Source: Serratia sp. PL17 (GTDB taxonomy: Bacteria > Pseudomonadota > Gammaproteobacteria > Enterobacterales > Enterobacteriaceae). From it: a stretch of DNA of 64,000 nucleotides. The notes beneath the pieces were generated by a model. It searched no databases, was not told the origin of the DNA, and worked only from the letters and a program-made list of their open reading frames with translations. Location: contig NZ_JAFIBY010000012.1 in the NCBI RefSeq assembly GCF_017832355.1, forward strand, positions 40,765 through 104,764. Direction: 5' to 3'. A program made the position numbers and the translations under genes. Below, piece after piece: positions 44,394 through 52,213 of the stretch. Numbering within the stretch: position 1 is the stretch's first letter; each line of letters starts with the position of its first letter.

Positions 44394-44849
44394 TTGAAAC
44401 TTAAAACGTTGCTGTTATCGGCATCGATCGCTCTATTGGCGCCCCAGGCATTTGCACAGGAACCTGCAATGTCATTCAAATGCGATCAGCTGAATATTCT
44501 GGTGTACAAACAGAACGACGCCAAAGGACGCAAAGTGGTGACACTGAACGGCACTAGGCAAGATGATGTAAAGACGTCGCTCTCAACTCGTTCAGGAAAA
44601 AAGGTTAGTACGGTTTCGTTTGTAGAACGCGCCCAAGCTGGTGGCTCTTATGGGCTGTATAATCTGTATATCATTCGGGCTGAAGGCGTGTACTTAACAA
44701 ATGATTGGCTGGATGCTGATGATAAGCCTAAGCGGGAAGCCAAGGTGTATCAGTGCGATTACAAAGGTGAGATTGACGCGGCAACGCCAGCACAATTTAC
44801 AGCCTGGGAAGCGCGCAGAAACGCTGAAGCGATGGACGCCCGGAGCTAA
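44394..44849 (+). CDS. secreted/periplasmic moron protein
   Basis: A 151-residue protein starting at TTG 44394 with AGGGA about 8 nt upstream. Clear Sec signal peptide (KLKTLLLSASIALLAPQAFA, cut after AQAFA-like Ala). The mature part has two cysteines (FKCDQLN and YQCDYKG) that could form a disulphide. It is the only plus-strand gene between two leftward operons, so it is a likely moron expressed in the lysogen. Superinfection exclusion (P1 Sim has a signal peptide too) is a fair guess, not shown by homology. Confidence 0.75.
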   Translation: MKLKTLLLSASIALLAPQAFAQEPAMSFKCDQLNILVYKQNDAKGRKVVTLNGTRQDDVKTSLSTRSGKKVSTVSFVERAQAGGSYGLYNLYIIRAEGVYLTNDWLDADDKPKREAKVYQCDYKGEIDAATPAQFTAWEARRNAEAMDARS

Positions 44850-44853
44850 GCGC

Positions 44854-46116
44854 TTACCGCACCTTAAACTTAGGCAGATCTGACCACCGTGTTGTATAGG
44901 CAGGTGAAAGCCATTGCCGCTTCATCTGGAAGCCTGTGTCGATGCCTTGGCCTGCTAAAAATAGCGTGCCTCGAGCGTCTTTGTTTAACCTGTCCATAAC
45001 AGCCATTAACTTTTCACTGTTCGGCCGTGGCGGAGCATCGTCAAAGAGTACCAGCTGCGCTTCACGGCCACTAAAATCCGCCAGCATAATGCCCGCTTTA
45101 GCATACCTGATCCCAGGGCGCCAAATTCGAAGAAGCGCCCGCTGGGCCGCCGCCACAATATCCCGCGTATCCTGCGTAGGTGTGATGAGAATTTCGCAAT
45201 GTTGATTGCTGTATTGCACGTCATTTGAGAATGGGCTGGTACGGATAAACACCGATATAGCTTTGCAATACTGTTTTTCCTGCCTCAGCTTGCCGGCTGC
45301 TATTGATGCGTGGCCGCAGATAGCTTGTTGCATATCCACCAGCTCAGTGACTCTCTGACCGAATGATCTGGAACTGATGATCTGTTGTTTTGTTGGCGGA
45401 TGCTCCTCGAGCGATAAGCAGGGTTCACCGCGTAATTCGCGCACGGTTCTCTCCATGACAACACCAAAGTTTTTCCGTATATATTTGGTATCGGCAAGGG
45501 CCAGATCCAGCGCTGTTTTATAACCCATCACAGTTAATTTCTTCGTTAGCTGACGGCCCACCCCCCATACCTCACTGACCGGCAACAAAGACAGTAATTT
45601 ATAACGACGTGCGGCGTCATCCAGTACGACCACGCCGCCGGTTTTACGCCATGTTTTCGCTGCGTGATTGGCTATCTTGGCAAGGGTTTTCGAGGGGCCA
45701 AATCCAACTCCTATTGTTAGCCCTGTGGCCCGGTAAACAGTGTCGCGCAGCTGGTGGCCAAACTCTTCGTAGGTCATAGCCTGCCCCATCCCTGCACACT
45801 CAATGAATAGCTCATCAATACTGTATTGTTCCACTTGAGCTGAGAGAGATTCCACTGTAGCGACAAACCGTGCCGACATGTCCGCGTAGAGGGCATAATT
45901 AGAAGAAAATACAGCCACTTGATGCCGTTCAATGATGTGCTTCACTTTGAATAATGGATCTCCCATTTTCAGACCGGCCAGCTTTGCGAGTCGATTCCTG
46001 GCAACGATATTCCCATCATTATTGGACGTCACAGCAACTGCGCGGTTATCAAGATCGGGCCTAAAGACCTGCTCACAGGAGGCATACATCGAATTTACGT
46101 CTGCCAGCGCGAACAT
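44854..46116 (-). CDS. umuC: UmuC-like Y-family DNA polymerase V subunit
   Basis: A 420-residue Y-family polymerase starting at ATG 46116, which shares its A with the umuD stop. Catalytic motifs: FALADVNSMYASCE (Asp 6) and YSIDELF (Asp/Glu). The palm, fingers, little-finger and C-terminal regions (PSKTLAKIANHAAKTWRK; RQLTKKLTVMGYKTALDLA) are intact. Performs error-prone translesion synthesis with UmuD'2 in SOS-induced cells. Length and motifs are complete, so it should be active. Confidence 0.95.
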   Translation of the reverse strand: MFALADVNSMYASCEQVFRPDLDNRAVAVTSNNDGNIVARNRLAKLAGLKMGDPLFKVKHIIERHQVAVFSSNYALYADMSARFVATVESLSAQVEQYSIDELFIECAGMGQAMTYEEFGHQLRDTVYRATGLTIGVGFGPSKTLAKIANHAAKTWRKTGGVVVLDDAARRYKLLSLLPVSEVWGVGRQLTKKLTVMGYKTALDLALADTKYIRKNFGVVMERTVRELRGEPCLSLEEHPPTKQQIISSRSFGQRVTELVDMQQAICGHASIAAGKLRQEKQYCKAISVFIRTSPFSNDVQYSNQHCEILITPTQDTRDIVAAAQRALLRIWRPGIRYAKAGIMLADFSGREAQLVLFDDAPPRPNSEKLMAVMDRLNKDARGTLFLAGQGIDTGFQMKRQWLSPAYTTRWSDLPKFKVR

Positions 46117-46556
46117 CACTTCTGCGCCTTATGCAACCAGAACGTGACAACCCCCCATACTTCGAAAGTGTCTGGGTCTGGGTAAATTGGACTGTATGCA
46201 GCATTCATTGGCATGAGGCACAGGCGAGGGCGTGTATGGAGCATTTTCACTGTAAATTCGCTGTCGACTTTCGCAATGATGATTGAACCATGCTTTGCTC
46301 GCAGATCGCGATCCACGATTAGCAGATCACCATCATGAATGCCGGCCTCAATCATGGAGTCACCTTCAGCCCAGCCAAAAAACGTTGAGTGCTTCTTGGC
46401 GATGCAATACTCGTTTAGATCCAGGGTCGCATCTTCGTACCCTTGTGCGGGGGATGGGAACCCAGCAGGTATGCGCTCCGCGAAAAGAGGCGTTTGCATT
46501 TGTGGCGCGCTGGTGTTGGGGCGCAGGAATGGGAAAGGGGCTTCGATTAGTTTCAT
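46116..46556 (-). CDS. umuD: UmuD-like SOS mutagenesis protein
   Basis: A 146-residue protein from ATG 46556 (MKLIEAPFPFLRP). Ala31-Gly32 in IPAGFPSP is the self-cleavage site (as in MucA/UmuD). Ser67 (GDSMIEAG) and Lys104 (FTVKML) form the LexA-type dyad. RecA filaments trigger cleavage to UmuD', which activates the polymerase. The upstream SOS box confirms LexA control. A longer frame to 46667 crosses the SOS box and is rejected. Confidence 0.95.
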   Translation of the reverse strand: MKLIEAPFPFLRPNTSAPQMQTPLFAERIPAGFPSPAQGYEDATLDLNEYCIAKKHSTFFGWAEGDSMIEAGIHDGDLLIVDRDLRAKHGSIIIAKVDSEFTVKMLHTRPRLCLMPMNAAYSPIYPDPDTFEVWGVVTFWLHKAQK

Positions 46557-46572
46557 GATTGCTTCCGTAATG

Positions 46573-46588
46573 CTGTATGCATATACAG
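46573..46588 (-). promoter_or_regulatory. LexA (SOS) box before umuDC
   Basis: CTGT-ATGCATAT-ACAG, a perfect match to CTGT-N8-ACAG, 16-31 bp before the umuD ATG. Confidence 0.93.
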
Positions 46589-46638
46589 TATATATTGCCG
46601 GGAGCGAATTATACAAATACAGCAGACCACCATAGAAA

Positions 46639-46662
46639 ACGCCCTCACTAAGGAGGGCGTTA
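46639..46662 (-). terminator. terminator of the HigBA-like pair
   Basis: AACGCCCTC-ACTAAG-GAGGGCGTT with T-run (AAAA on the plus strand) for the leftward transcript, just after the antitoxin gene and before the umuD promoter. Confidence 0.8.
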
Positions 46663-46670
46663 GACAAGTC

Positions 46671-47039
46671 TTATCGGAGCATAGCAGGGGTGCAGTTGTA
46701 GATTTCCGCCAGCTTGGCTAGTGTGGCGGCCTGTGGGCGCTTAGAGCTTTCCAATTGAGACACGGAAGCCTGACTTACCCCCAGTTTTGCGGCAACATCC
46801 GCTTGGGATAAGTTGCGATAGATGCGCCATGCAGCCAGCAGGCTCACGTCTTCTCTGACTTTGATCCCAACGACAGCATGAGGAACTACGTCATCGTCAC
46901 TGCTATCTGCTGAGTATGGGACATCTTCAAACGCATCATCATCATTTTCGGCCGCTGCCATAAGGCGCTTATAGTCATCGATCGGTATTACGGCGTAAGC
47001 AACGTTGTCGTTGCTATCTTTCAGAAATTGGACGGACAT
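46671..47039 (-). CDS. HigA-like XRE antitoxin
   Basis: A 122-residue protein. Residues 1-35 resemble a Phd/RelB-like N-terminus (SVQFLKDSNDNVAYAVIPID), followed by an acidic linker (YSADSSDDDVVPHAV). Residues 65-118 form an XRE HTH (NLSQADVAAKLGVSQASVSQ, LESSKRPQAATLAKLAEIY). Located downstream of the RelE-type toxin, the reversed order typical of HigBA. Has its own palindrome 40-70 bp upstream, so can be expressed separately. Confidence 0.85.
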   Translation of the reverse strand: MSVQFLKDSNDNVAYAVIPIDDYKRLMAAAENDDDAFEDVPYSADSSDDDVVPHAVVGIKVREDVSLLAAWRIYRNLSQADVAAKLGVSQASVSQLESSKRPQAATLAKLAEIYNCTPAMLR

Positions 47040-47078
47040 ATTTAAATCCTCGACTTCAGGAACAGTTCATAATTCTAA

Positions 47079-47108
47079 CTTAATAAATCATACTTCATAC
47101 TTATTAAG
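47079..47108. promoter_or_regulatory. palindrome between toxin and antitoxin genes
   Basis: CTTAATAA - 14 bp - TTATTAAG, perfect 8-bp arms, in AT-rich DNA within the 112-bp gap. Possible operator and internal promoter for antitoxin expression. Confidence 0.55.
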
Positions 47109-47151
47109 TATTAATTTAACGGTATTGAGGGGGAGAATCCCCCTCACTCGC

Positions 47152-47412
47152 TTAGCTATATGTGTTTGTTGTCCGGCGCTTGACCATCAGTATTTTGATG
47201 ACCGTTGGCACCCCGTCGATAACTTCAAACAACACCCGGTAATCACCAACCCGCATCCTGTATTCGTTATCGCCATCTTTCATCTTTTTGATATCGAGGT
47301 TAACGGTGGGAAACCCTGTCAACTGGTCGACCTTCTCAAAGATTTTTCGCCTATACCGCACATCGATGCTATCCAACTGCTTCTCAGCGCGGCGTGACCA
47401 AACTATCTCCAT
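47152..47412 (-). CDS. RelE/HigB-type mRNA interferase toxin
   Basis: An 86-residue RelE/ParE-fold protein (EIVWSRRAEKQLDSIDVRYR, NEYRMRVGDYRVLFEV, TVIKILMVKRRTT). Basic, with the conserved R-x-G-x-Y/R-x-L core. Cuts mRNA in the ribosome when the antitoxin is degraded. First gene of the leftward pair. Confidence 0.88.
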   Translation of the reverse strand: MEIVWSRRAEKQLDSIDVRYRRKIFEKVDQLTGFPTVNLDIKKMKDGDNEYRMRVGDYRVLFEVIDGVPTVIKILMVKRRTTNTYS

Positions 47413-47473
47413 ACGCCTTACCTTTCCCGTTCTTAAAGAGCATCGCCTTGCGATATGCGACCAATATAAGGTT

Positions 47474-47491
47474 TTGTATAAGGATATACAA
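47474..47491. promoter_or_regulatory. palindromic operator before the toxin gene
   Basis: TTGTATA-AGGA-TATACAA, perfect 7-bp arms, 62-79 bp before the toxin ATG, in a region with repeated CTTAT(G) motifs. Likely antitoxin binding site. Confidence 0.6.
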
Positions 47492-47619
47492 GCATTATCT
47501 TATGTTAATGCTTATATTAATCTTATGTTGGTTGTGCGGGGGCAGCAACTGCAAGGGAAGTGATGGTTGGCTTTATAGCTCAGGCGCGCGATAGAGGCTC
47601 AATCTTATGGCTGCGTAGA

Positions 47620-47642
47620 AAAAGCCCACTTGGTGGGCTTGC
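47620..47642 (-). terminator. hairpin after the zinc-ribbon gene
   Basis: AAGCCCAC-TTG-GTGGGCTT near 47622-47640, followed (leftward) by TTTCTACG. Ends the small leftward operon 47656-48051. Confidence 0.7.
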
Positions 47643-47655
47643 ATAGCTGGTGGCA

Positions 47656-47904
47656 TCACGCTCTTGGTCGCCGACCGATCTCATGCCAGATGTATGAGGA
47701 ACTGCTTACGGTGCCCTGACAATGTTTGCAGCGATACTGCTTACGACCAAGCCCTCCCTTAAGCGAGTCTTCTTGAAACTCATGGTAGGGACAAGACTTG
47801 AGCTTATCGAAATTTGCTTTTACTTGAGCGGCTATTTGCCGCATCTCATCCCCGGAGATGCCAACAGCTTCCCCAATGACGTCCAAACCGTTTTTAGTAT
47901 GCAT
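47656..47904 (-). CDS. small zinc-ribbon protein
   Basis: An 82-residue protein with helical N-terminal half and C-terminal CPYH...RCKHCQ (residues 38-62), a likely zinc-binding ribbon. Starts 4 bp after the 47-aa gene. Possible nucleic-acid-binding regulator; family not recognised. Confidence 0.65.
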   Translation of the reverse strand: MHTKNGLDVIGEAVGISGDEMRQIAAQVKANFDKLKSCPYHEFQEDSLKGGLGRKQYRCKHCQGTVSSSSYIWHEIGRRPRA

Positions 47905-47907
47905 GTT

Positions 47908-48051
47908 CTAATTTCCTATTATTTTCCGTTCGTTAGGAGCCAATGGTAGTGCCCCTCGAACAATCAGATAAATGGCTAAAAGGAAGCCGGGGGCCAGTGT
48001 GCTGCCTGCAATCGAAATACAGATTAAATAGTGTTCCATTTCAATAGTCAC
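47908..48051 (-). CDS. 47-residue single-pass membrane protein
   Basis: GTG start at 48051 with GGAGG 4 nt upstream; begins MTIEMEHYLICISIAGS. One hydrophobic helix spans residues 8-32 (with GFLLAIYLIVRG), followed by a basic NERKIIGN tail. Lies between dam and the zinc-ribbon gene, and its stop overlaps the latter's leader. The ribosome site and membrane helix make it credible. Confidence 0.55.
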   Translation of the reverse strand: MTIEMEHYLICISIAGSTLAPGFLLAIYLIVRGALPLAPNERKIIGN

Positions 48052-48066
48052 AGTGCCTCCATGCGG

Positions 48067-48939
48067 TTAGAAGGTAGCAATCAGATCGGCGGCATTCTTC
48101 CTGGTATCACCTTTGCAGCTAAGTGAACGTGGGGCATCAAGCTGGTGGATGGTCATTCCATGCTTGACGTACAGCTCAATGACGTTCGGCGCACGGCTAT
48201 TCGTGATAATGACGGCTGCGCCGCGCTGGTGGGCGGCTGCTAGGTGATTCATCAATGCTTCTTGATCTGCGAAGCTAAATCCACCCGATGAGTAAGTGGT
48301 AAACCCTTCCTTTCCGGGCAATGGTTCGTAAGGTGGATCGCAAAAGACCACATCACCGGCGCCAGCTTGGGCTATCGTGCTCTGAAAGTTTTGATGTGAG
48401 AATTTGCAGCGCGTTGAAACTGAATGACACGCCTTTATCTCGTCTACCGGCAGATAAGGGGACTTATACTTGCCGTAGCTTGTGTTAATGGCGCCAGCGA
48501 GGTTGTAACGCATCAGCCCGTTAAAGCAGTGTCGGTTGATAAAGATAAAGTGCGCAGCACGGGCCACCAGCGGCATGCTGAGCTTTTCAATATTGAACTG
48601 CTGGCGTACTGCGGCGAATCCCTCTGCGGTGTTCTTGGTACCAAATAGCTCCATCAACGCCGTAATTAACGCGTCGGGCGAAGACTGGATCACATGGTAG
48701 GCTGTGATTAGGTCATTGTTTATATCGCCGCATAGATATTCAGGGAAATCGAAGTTCATGAACACCGATCCCCCGCCAACAAACGGTTCAATCAGGCGCT
48801 TGCCGGCTGGAAGGAATTGGGCGATGGTTGGTAACACCGAGGATTTGCCCCCGGCCCATTTAAAAACAGAGCGTACAGGCTTTTCCCTGAGTGGGGCGCG
48901 TGCAGGCAACGTAATGGCAGAAGGGTAGGTTACTTCCAT
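48067..48939 (-). CDS. dam: Dam-type DNA adenine methyltransferase (GATC)
   Basis: A 290-residue class D12 methylase. Motifs: FKWAGGKSSVLPTIA (N-terminal SAM site), LIEPFVGGGSVF, and DPPYEPLPG near residue 196, plus FINRHCFNGLMRYN. It should methylate the GATC sites in oriR, so linking replication control to Dam, as in P1. Overlaps rdgC by 10 bp. P1 also carries a Dam (dmt) beside its RdgC homologue. Confidence 0.93.
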   Translation of the reverse strand: MEVTYPSAITLPARAPLREKPVRSVFKWAGGKSSVLPTIAQFLPAGKRLIEPFVGGGSVFMNFDFPEYLCGDINNDLITAYHVIQSSPDALITALMELFGTKNTAEGFAAVRQQFNIEKLSMPLVARAAHFIFINRHCFNGLMRYNLAGAINTSYGKYKSPYLPVDEIKACHSVSTRCKFSHQNFQSTIAQAGAGDVVFCDPPYEPLPGKEGFTTYSSGGFSFADQEALMNHLAAAHQRGAAVIITNSRAPNVIELYVKHGMTIHQLDAPRSLSCKGDTRKNAADLIATF

Positions 48940-49859
48940 TCCGATTCCCCCCCAAACGCCGCTAATGTGTCGTTGATTACCTCTGCCACTGTTTCTGCCA
49001 TCAACAGGAAATCGGCGCGTTTACGAACGTCAGAGCCGCTCTCGTCCTCCTCCTGCATTTCATCGTTCATTTCCAAGAACAAGTCGGAGAACTTCAGCCG
49101 CTTGAACGAGCAGTCATCGGTCATCATGAAATTGACGTGGAATTTAGTGGCGTGGAACATGCTGAGGTTTGTGACCAGTTTGCCGCTCGATACTGTGGAC
49201 TCGATGGTGTCGCTACCCAATGGCTCATTTCGGAATGATGTTGTTCCACCTTCAGAGAGAATGCTTACCATGCGGGCATCGCACTCCCCCTGCATGTGTA
49301 GCGGCGCAGGCGCTTCCCCTACCTTCATCCATTCGGTCATTACCAGCTCGATAGGTTCTTTGGTGGTGATTGGCACTACCGGCAAAGAACCCAGCGTTTT
49401 TCGAAGCAATGCCAGCACATCTTCAGCGCGCTTAGCATTAGTGGTATCAACGATGATTCTCCCCTTATCCTGGTCAATCCAGAGCTGTGTCTCTACCTTT
49501 CGGGTGAATGCTCGAGGGAGTAGGTTTTGAAGGACTTCATCTTTAATTGTCGCGCGCTCTGCGTGCTTTAGCCTGCGGTGTTGCTCTTGCTCTAACTGGT
49601 TAACACGTTCGTTAACTTCGGATTTTAGGAAGTCGGGTGGAATGACCTTTTTCTCGGTCAGCATAGTGATCAGGATGTGGTTCTTCATCTGAAGCGAGAA
49701 TTGTTCTTTGCCATCGAGAGCCTTCCACCCGCTCCGGCTCATGTCGTGTGCTCCGCACGGCGTGAATGCCATTGCTTTCAGCTGCTCATTGAGATTTTCC
49801 GGCGCTATTGCCCCGGAGCGATGCAGATACACCACCGCATTTTTGAACAGGGTAAACAA
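48930..49859 (-). CDS. rdgC: RdgC recombination-associated protein (P1 HrdC-like)
   Basis: A 309-residue RdgC homologue: KNAVVYLHR, MAFTPCGAHDMSRSGW, LLPRAFTRKVETQLWIDQD, TLGSLPVVPITTKEPIELVM, DDCSFKRLKFSDLF. RdgC is a dimeric ring that coats double-stranded DNA and checks RecA. TTG start at 49859 is chosen because AAGGAG lies 5 nt upstream and it matches where RdgC homologues start; a longer TTG frame at 49895 enters the operator. The next palindrome sits in the promoter position. Confidence 0.9.
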   Translation of the reverse strand: MFTLFKNAVVYLHRSGAIAPENLNEQLKAMAFTPCGAHDMSRSGWKALDGKEQFSLQMKNHILITMLTEKKVIPPDFLKSEVNERVNQLEQEQHRRLKHAERATIKDEVLQNLLPRAFTRKVETQLWIDQDKGRIIVDTTNAKRAEDVLALLRKTLGSLPVVPITTKEPIELVMTEWMKVGEAPAPLHMQGECDARMVSILSEGGTTSFRNEPLGSDTIESTVSSGKLVTNLSMFHATKFHVNFMMTDDCSFKRLKFSDLFLEMNDEMQEEDESGSDVRKRADFLLMAETVAEVINDTLAAFGGESEWK

Positions 49860-49884
49860 AGGTTTCTCCTTGATGTTTTGTAAA

Positions 49885-49901
49885 ACTAATTTCAAATTAG
49901 T
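49885..49901. promoter_or_regulatory. CTAAT-N5-ATTAG palindrome, site 4
   Basis: ACTAAT-TTCAA-ATTAGT, perfect; extends to AAACTAAT/ATTAGTTT (8-bp arms). Located 26-42 bp before the chosen rdgC start. Confidence 0.65.
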
Positions 49902-50033
49902 TTAACAGAGTTAATGCTCGTTCACGTCAATTTTTATGCGGGTGGCGCTGGTGGATCTGTGAAAAGTCACCAGGTATGCGACGGTCATATTTGGGAGAAG
50001 GGCGCTTGGGGTGAGGCAAAGCAATTTGCCAAA

Positions 50034-50058
50034 GATAGTAAAGGGACTATCCTATAAT
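50034..50058 (+). promoter_or_regulatory. promoter with overlapping palindrome before the 135-aa gene
   Basis: GATAGT-AAAGGG-ACTATC (50034-50051) abuts a consensus -10 TATAAT (50053-50058); no good -35 at the correct distance was seen. Suggests a regulated promoter. The gap 49902-50033 holds nothing else that I could identify. Confidence 0.5.
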
Positions 50059-50117
50059 GGCTTTTAAAATAGATAGTTAAATGGACAACTGCAATTTTTA
50101 GACTTAAGGAAGGTTTT

Positions 50118-50525
50118 ATGGCTGCGGAACAAAATAACTACATCTCACAGCAAAACGAACCAAGAAACTATACCAGCGAGGAGAAGATGATGATCATCCA
50201 GCTCGCAGCTGCTTTGTACACGCCGGAGCAAATTCAAACTCTTTGGAAAGAAATTTCAGCAATAAACGAGGAAATTGAGCATTTGAAAAGCGTGGAAGAC
50301 AGAGCAAAAAGTGAATATGACGCCGTTGAAAAACCGAGCGATACATATGATTTCGAAAGGAAGCAGATCAAGGGAACGATGCATGCAGCAAGTCGCAAAC
50401 GAGAAATACTTCAAAATGAAAACGATAATATAACTAAAAATCATCATCTTGTTGTAAAACTAAAATCCTTTGAGGAGGAAGTTAAGGCGCCATACGAACC
50501 TAACGATGGAATGGTTGATTTGTAA
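50118..50525 (+). CDS. 135-residue coiled-coil protein of unknown function
   Basis: ATG with AAGGAAGG 5-8 nt upstream. The protein is mainly a charged coiled coil (residues 30-118; LWKEISAINEEIEHLKSVED) without membrane segment. Only plus-strand gene between leftward operons, with its own promoter, so probably accessory. Not recognised. Confidence 0.72.
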   Translation: MAAEQNNYISQQNEPRNYTSEEKMMIIQLAAALYTPEQIQTLWKEISAINEEIEHLKSVEDRAKSEYDAVEKPSDTYDFERKQIKGTMHAASRKREILQNENDNITKNHHLVVKLKSFEEEVKAPYEPNDGMVDL

Positions 50526-50550
50526 ATCCAGGCACATGACTGAACAGAAG

Positions 50551-50592
50551 TTATCCACAAATTCTGTTGATAACCGCCGGACGCCGGCGGTT
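50551..50592. other. isolated DnaA box and GC-rich hairpin
   Basis: TTATCCACA (50551-50559) followed by AACCGCCGG-ACG-CCGGCGGTT (50572-50592). The hairpin lies between convergent genes and probably ends transcription. The DnaA box, 11 kb from oriR, could titrate DnaA. Confidence 0.45.
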
Positions 50593-50600
50593 TATCGTAC

Positions 50601-51236
50601 TCAAGCTTTGTCAAAGGCTATCTGAGCACTTTTGAAGCTAATCTTCCCACCAGCGGTAAAATCCATATTGCCAGCCGCCTTCACGTCCACATCACTGGCA
50701 GCGACCAACGTCACTTTGCCACCCGCACTGATAAACGCATCGCTACTGCTGATCATATAGGATTGACCAGCCTCATTCATTCCAATGGTAGAGCCATCAT
50801 CGATACGAGTAATGGCATAACCACCACCAACAGAGCGCACCTCAAGCAGGCCGTTGCGTTTCAGTACCGCGTCCTTTGTTGAGTTGAGCTTTGGAGCTGG
50901 TGGAGCGCCTTCAACGTCTGGGGGCGTGTACTGGCCGCCCTGGCCCGAAGCCTCGGGAGGAACGTTAGGCACACCACCGGGCCAGTCTTGTGCCGCACCT
51001 ATAATCATGGGCCGTCGTGAGTCGCCTTCATACGGAAACTCTACCCATACTAGATCGCCTGCAATGGTAGGGACAAAACCGCCCCCAATGGGTAGTAAGT
51101 ATTCAGCCCAAGGCAGCGCCGAATCGGGCATATCATCCCACTCATGCATTAGGCGTATCTGTGCTTTCATCATCCCGCCCTGGTGCACGGTACTGACGAT
51201 TTTAGCTCGGCGTTTTCCAATGATTTTGTTATGCAC
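50601..51236 (-). CDS. baseplate central spike protein (gp5/gpV type)
   Basis: A 211-residue protein. N-terminal OB-fold (RRAKIVSTVHQGGMMKAQIR, LLPIGGGFVPTIAGDLVWVE, PMIIGAAQDWPGG) and a repetitive C-terminal beta-helix-like end (SAGGKVTLVAASDVDVKAAG, GNMDFTAGGKISFKS) form a trimeric needle. Caps the hub and carries the PAAR tip. Last gene of the leftward tail operon. Confidence 0.82.
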   Translation of the reverse strand: MHNKIIGKRRAKIVSTVHQGGMMKAQIRLMHEWDDMPDSALPWAEYLLPIGGGFVPTIAGDLVWVEFPYEGDSRRPMIIGAAQDWPGGVPNVPPEASGQGGQYTPPDVEGAPPAPKLNSTKDAVLKRNGLLEVRSVGGGYAITRIDDGSTIGMNEAGQSYMISSSDAFISAGGKVTLVAASDVDVKAAGNMDFTAGGKISFKSAQIAFDKA

Positions 51237-52212
51237 CTTTCACTACTCCCAATATCATCCGACAAACGTAAGAGCGGCGGTCTTCATAGTGTGTCACCCC
51301 CATTATCACCATGCTGCTTTCTACTGACTCATCGAGTGAGCTATCAGTGTCATAGCGCTGAATAAGCACCGTGATCTGTTGGCCTACAGCCAAACTGGCA
51401 TTACCCTCACATTCCACATCGAGCTTCGGGATAATTGTCAGAGATAGGTTCATCAGAACTTCACGGTTGGCATCGGAAATCATCTTGATTGGGAACTCCT
51501 TTTTACCAATCGCGATATACCCCTCTGTCTCACTGTATGCAGAAAATCGATAACGAACCTTACTCAGATAGGCCTCATCCTGAGTTAGATGTCGTGCCTT
51601 GGTGAAAAGGTTCTCCGCAGATGGGTTGTTGGTTTCGTACTTGGCTACTGGCTTCAGTTTTTGCAGTGCCGACAATGTTCTAACACTCAGGGTACCCCGA
51701 GCAATCCAGGCACGGGCGCCGTGGTCGCGGGCTATCTTATCGATTAATGCCGAAGGTTTGGCGCCAGGCACAAGGTGATAGGTGGTCATCCGGTTAAAAG
51801 GATCTGCGACCAACTTCAGTTTTTCACCAGATAGCGCGCTTAACATATCTTTAGGGTTTTGGTCGACAAAGAACCGAGGCGATACCGTTTTCTGATGGAG
51901 CTGATGCAAAGCCTTTGGAATCGCAACAATGCGTACCGTATCGTTCGCGTAAGGGCAGGAAACGATGGTCATTTCATCGCTCCAGCTCATACCACCATCG
52001 CTGTCTCCCATGACGGCCACCAGCAGAGATCCCTCCTTCATTTTTTTCTCATTCATAAGCTGGTTGTTGACGTCACGAACATGCAATTCCAACGCCGGCG
52101 ACTGCATATTCATGTGTTCAACATAAGCCGAAGTAGTGACCATTTCCCTGGGAACTTCAGCACCATCGATCACAACGGACTGAAGGAAAAACTGGTTAAG
52201 CTGTCCGGCCAT
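51229..52212 (-). CDS. baseplate hub protein (gp27/gpD type)
   Basis: A 327-residue protein just upstream of the spike gene and overlapping it by 8 bp. FFVDQNPKDMLSALSGEKLK, PGAKPSALIDKIARDHGARA and RMILGVVKGA fit hub proteins that form the trimeric base on which the spike sits. No enzymatic motif. The call rests on the hub-spike order and fold-like features. Confidence 0.7.
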   Translation of the reverse strand: MAGQLNQFFLQSVVIDGAEVPREMVTTSAYVEHMNMQSPALELHVRDVNNQLMNEKKMKEGSLLVAVMGDSDGGMSWSDEMTIVSCPYANDTVRIVAIPKALHQLHQKTVSPRFFVDQNPKDMLSALSGEKLKLVADPFNRMTTYHLVPGAKPSALIDKIARDHGARAWIARGTLSVRTLSALQKLKPVAKYETNNPSAENLFTKARHLTQDEAYLSKVRYRFSAYSETEGYIAIGKKEFPIKMISDANREVLMNLSLTIIPKLDVECEGNASLAVGQQITVLIQRYDTDSSLDESVESSMVIMGVTHYEDRRSYVCRMILGVVKGA

Positions 52213-52213
52213 C

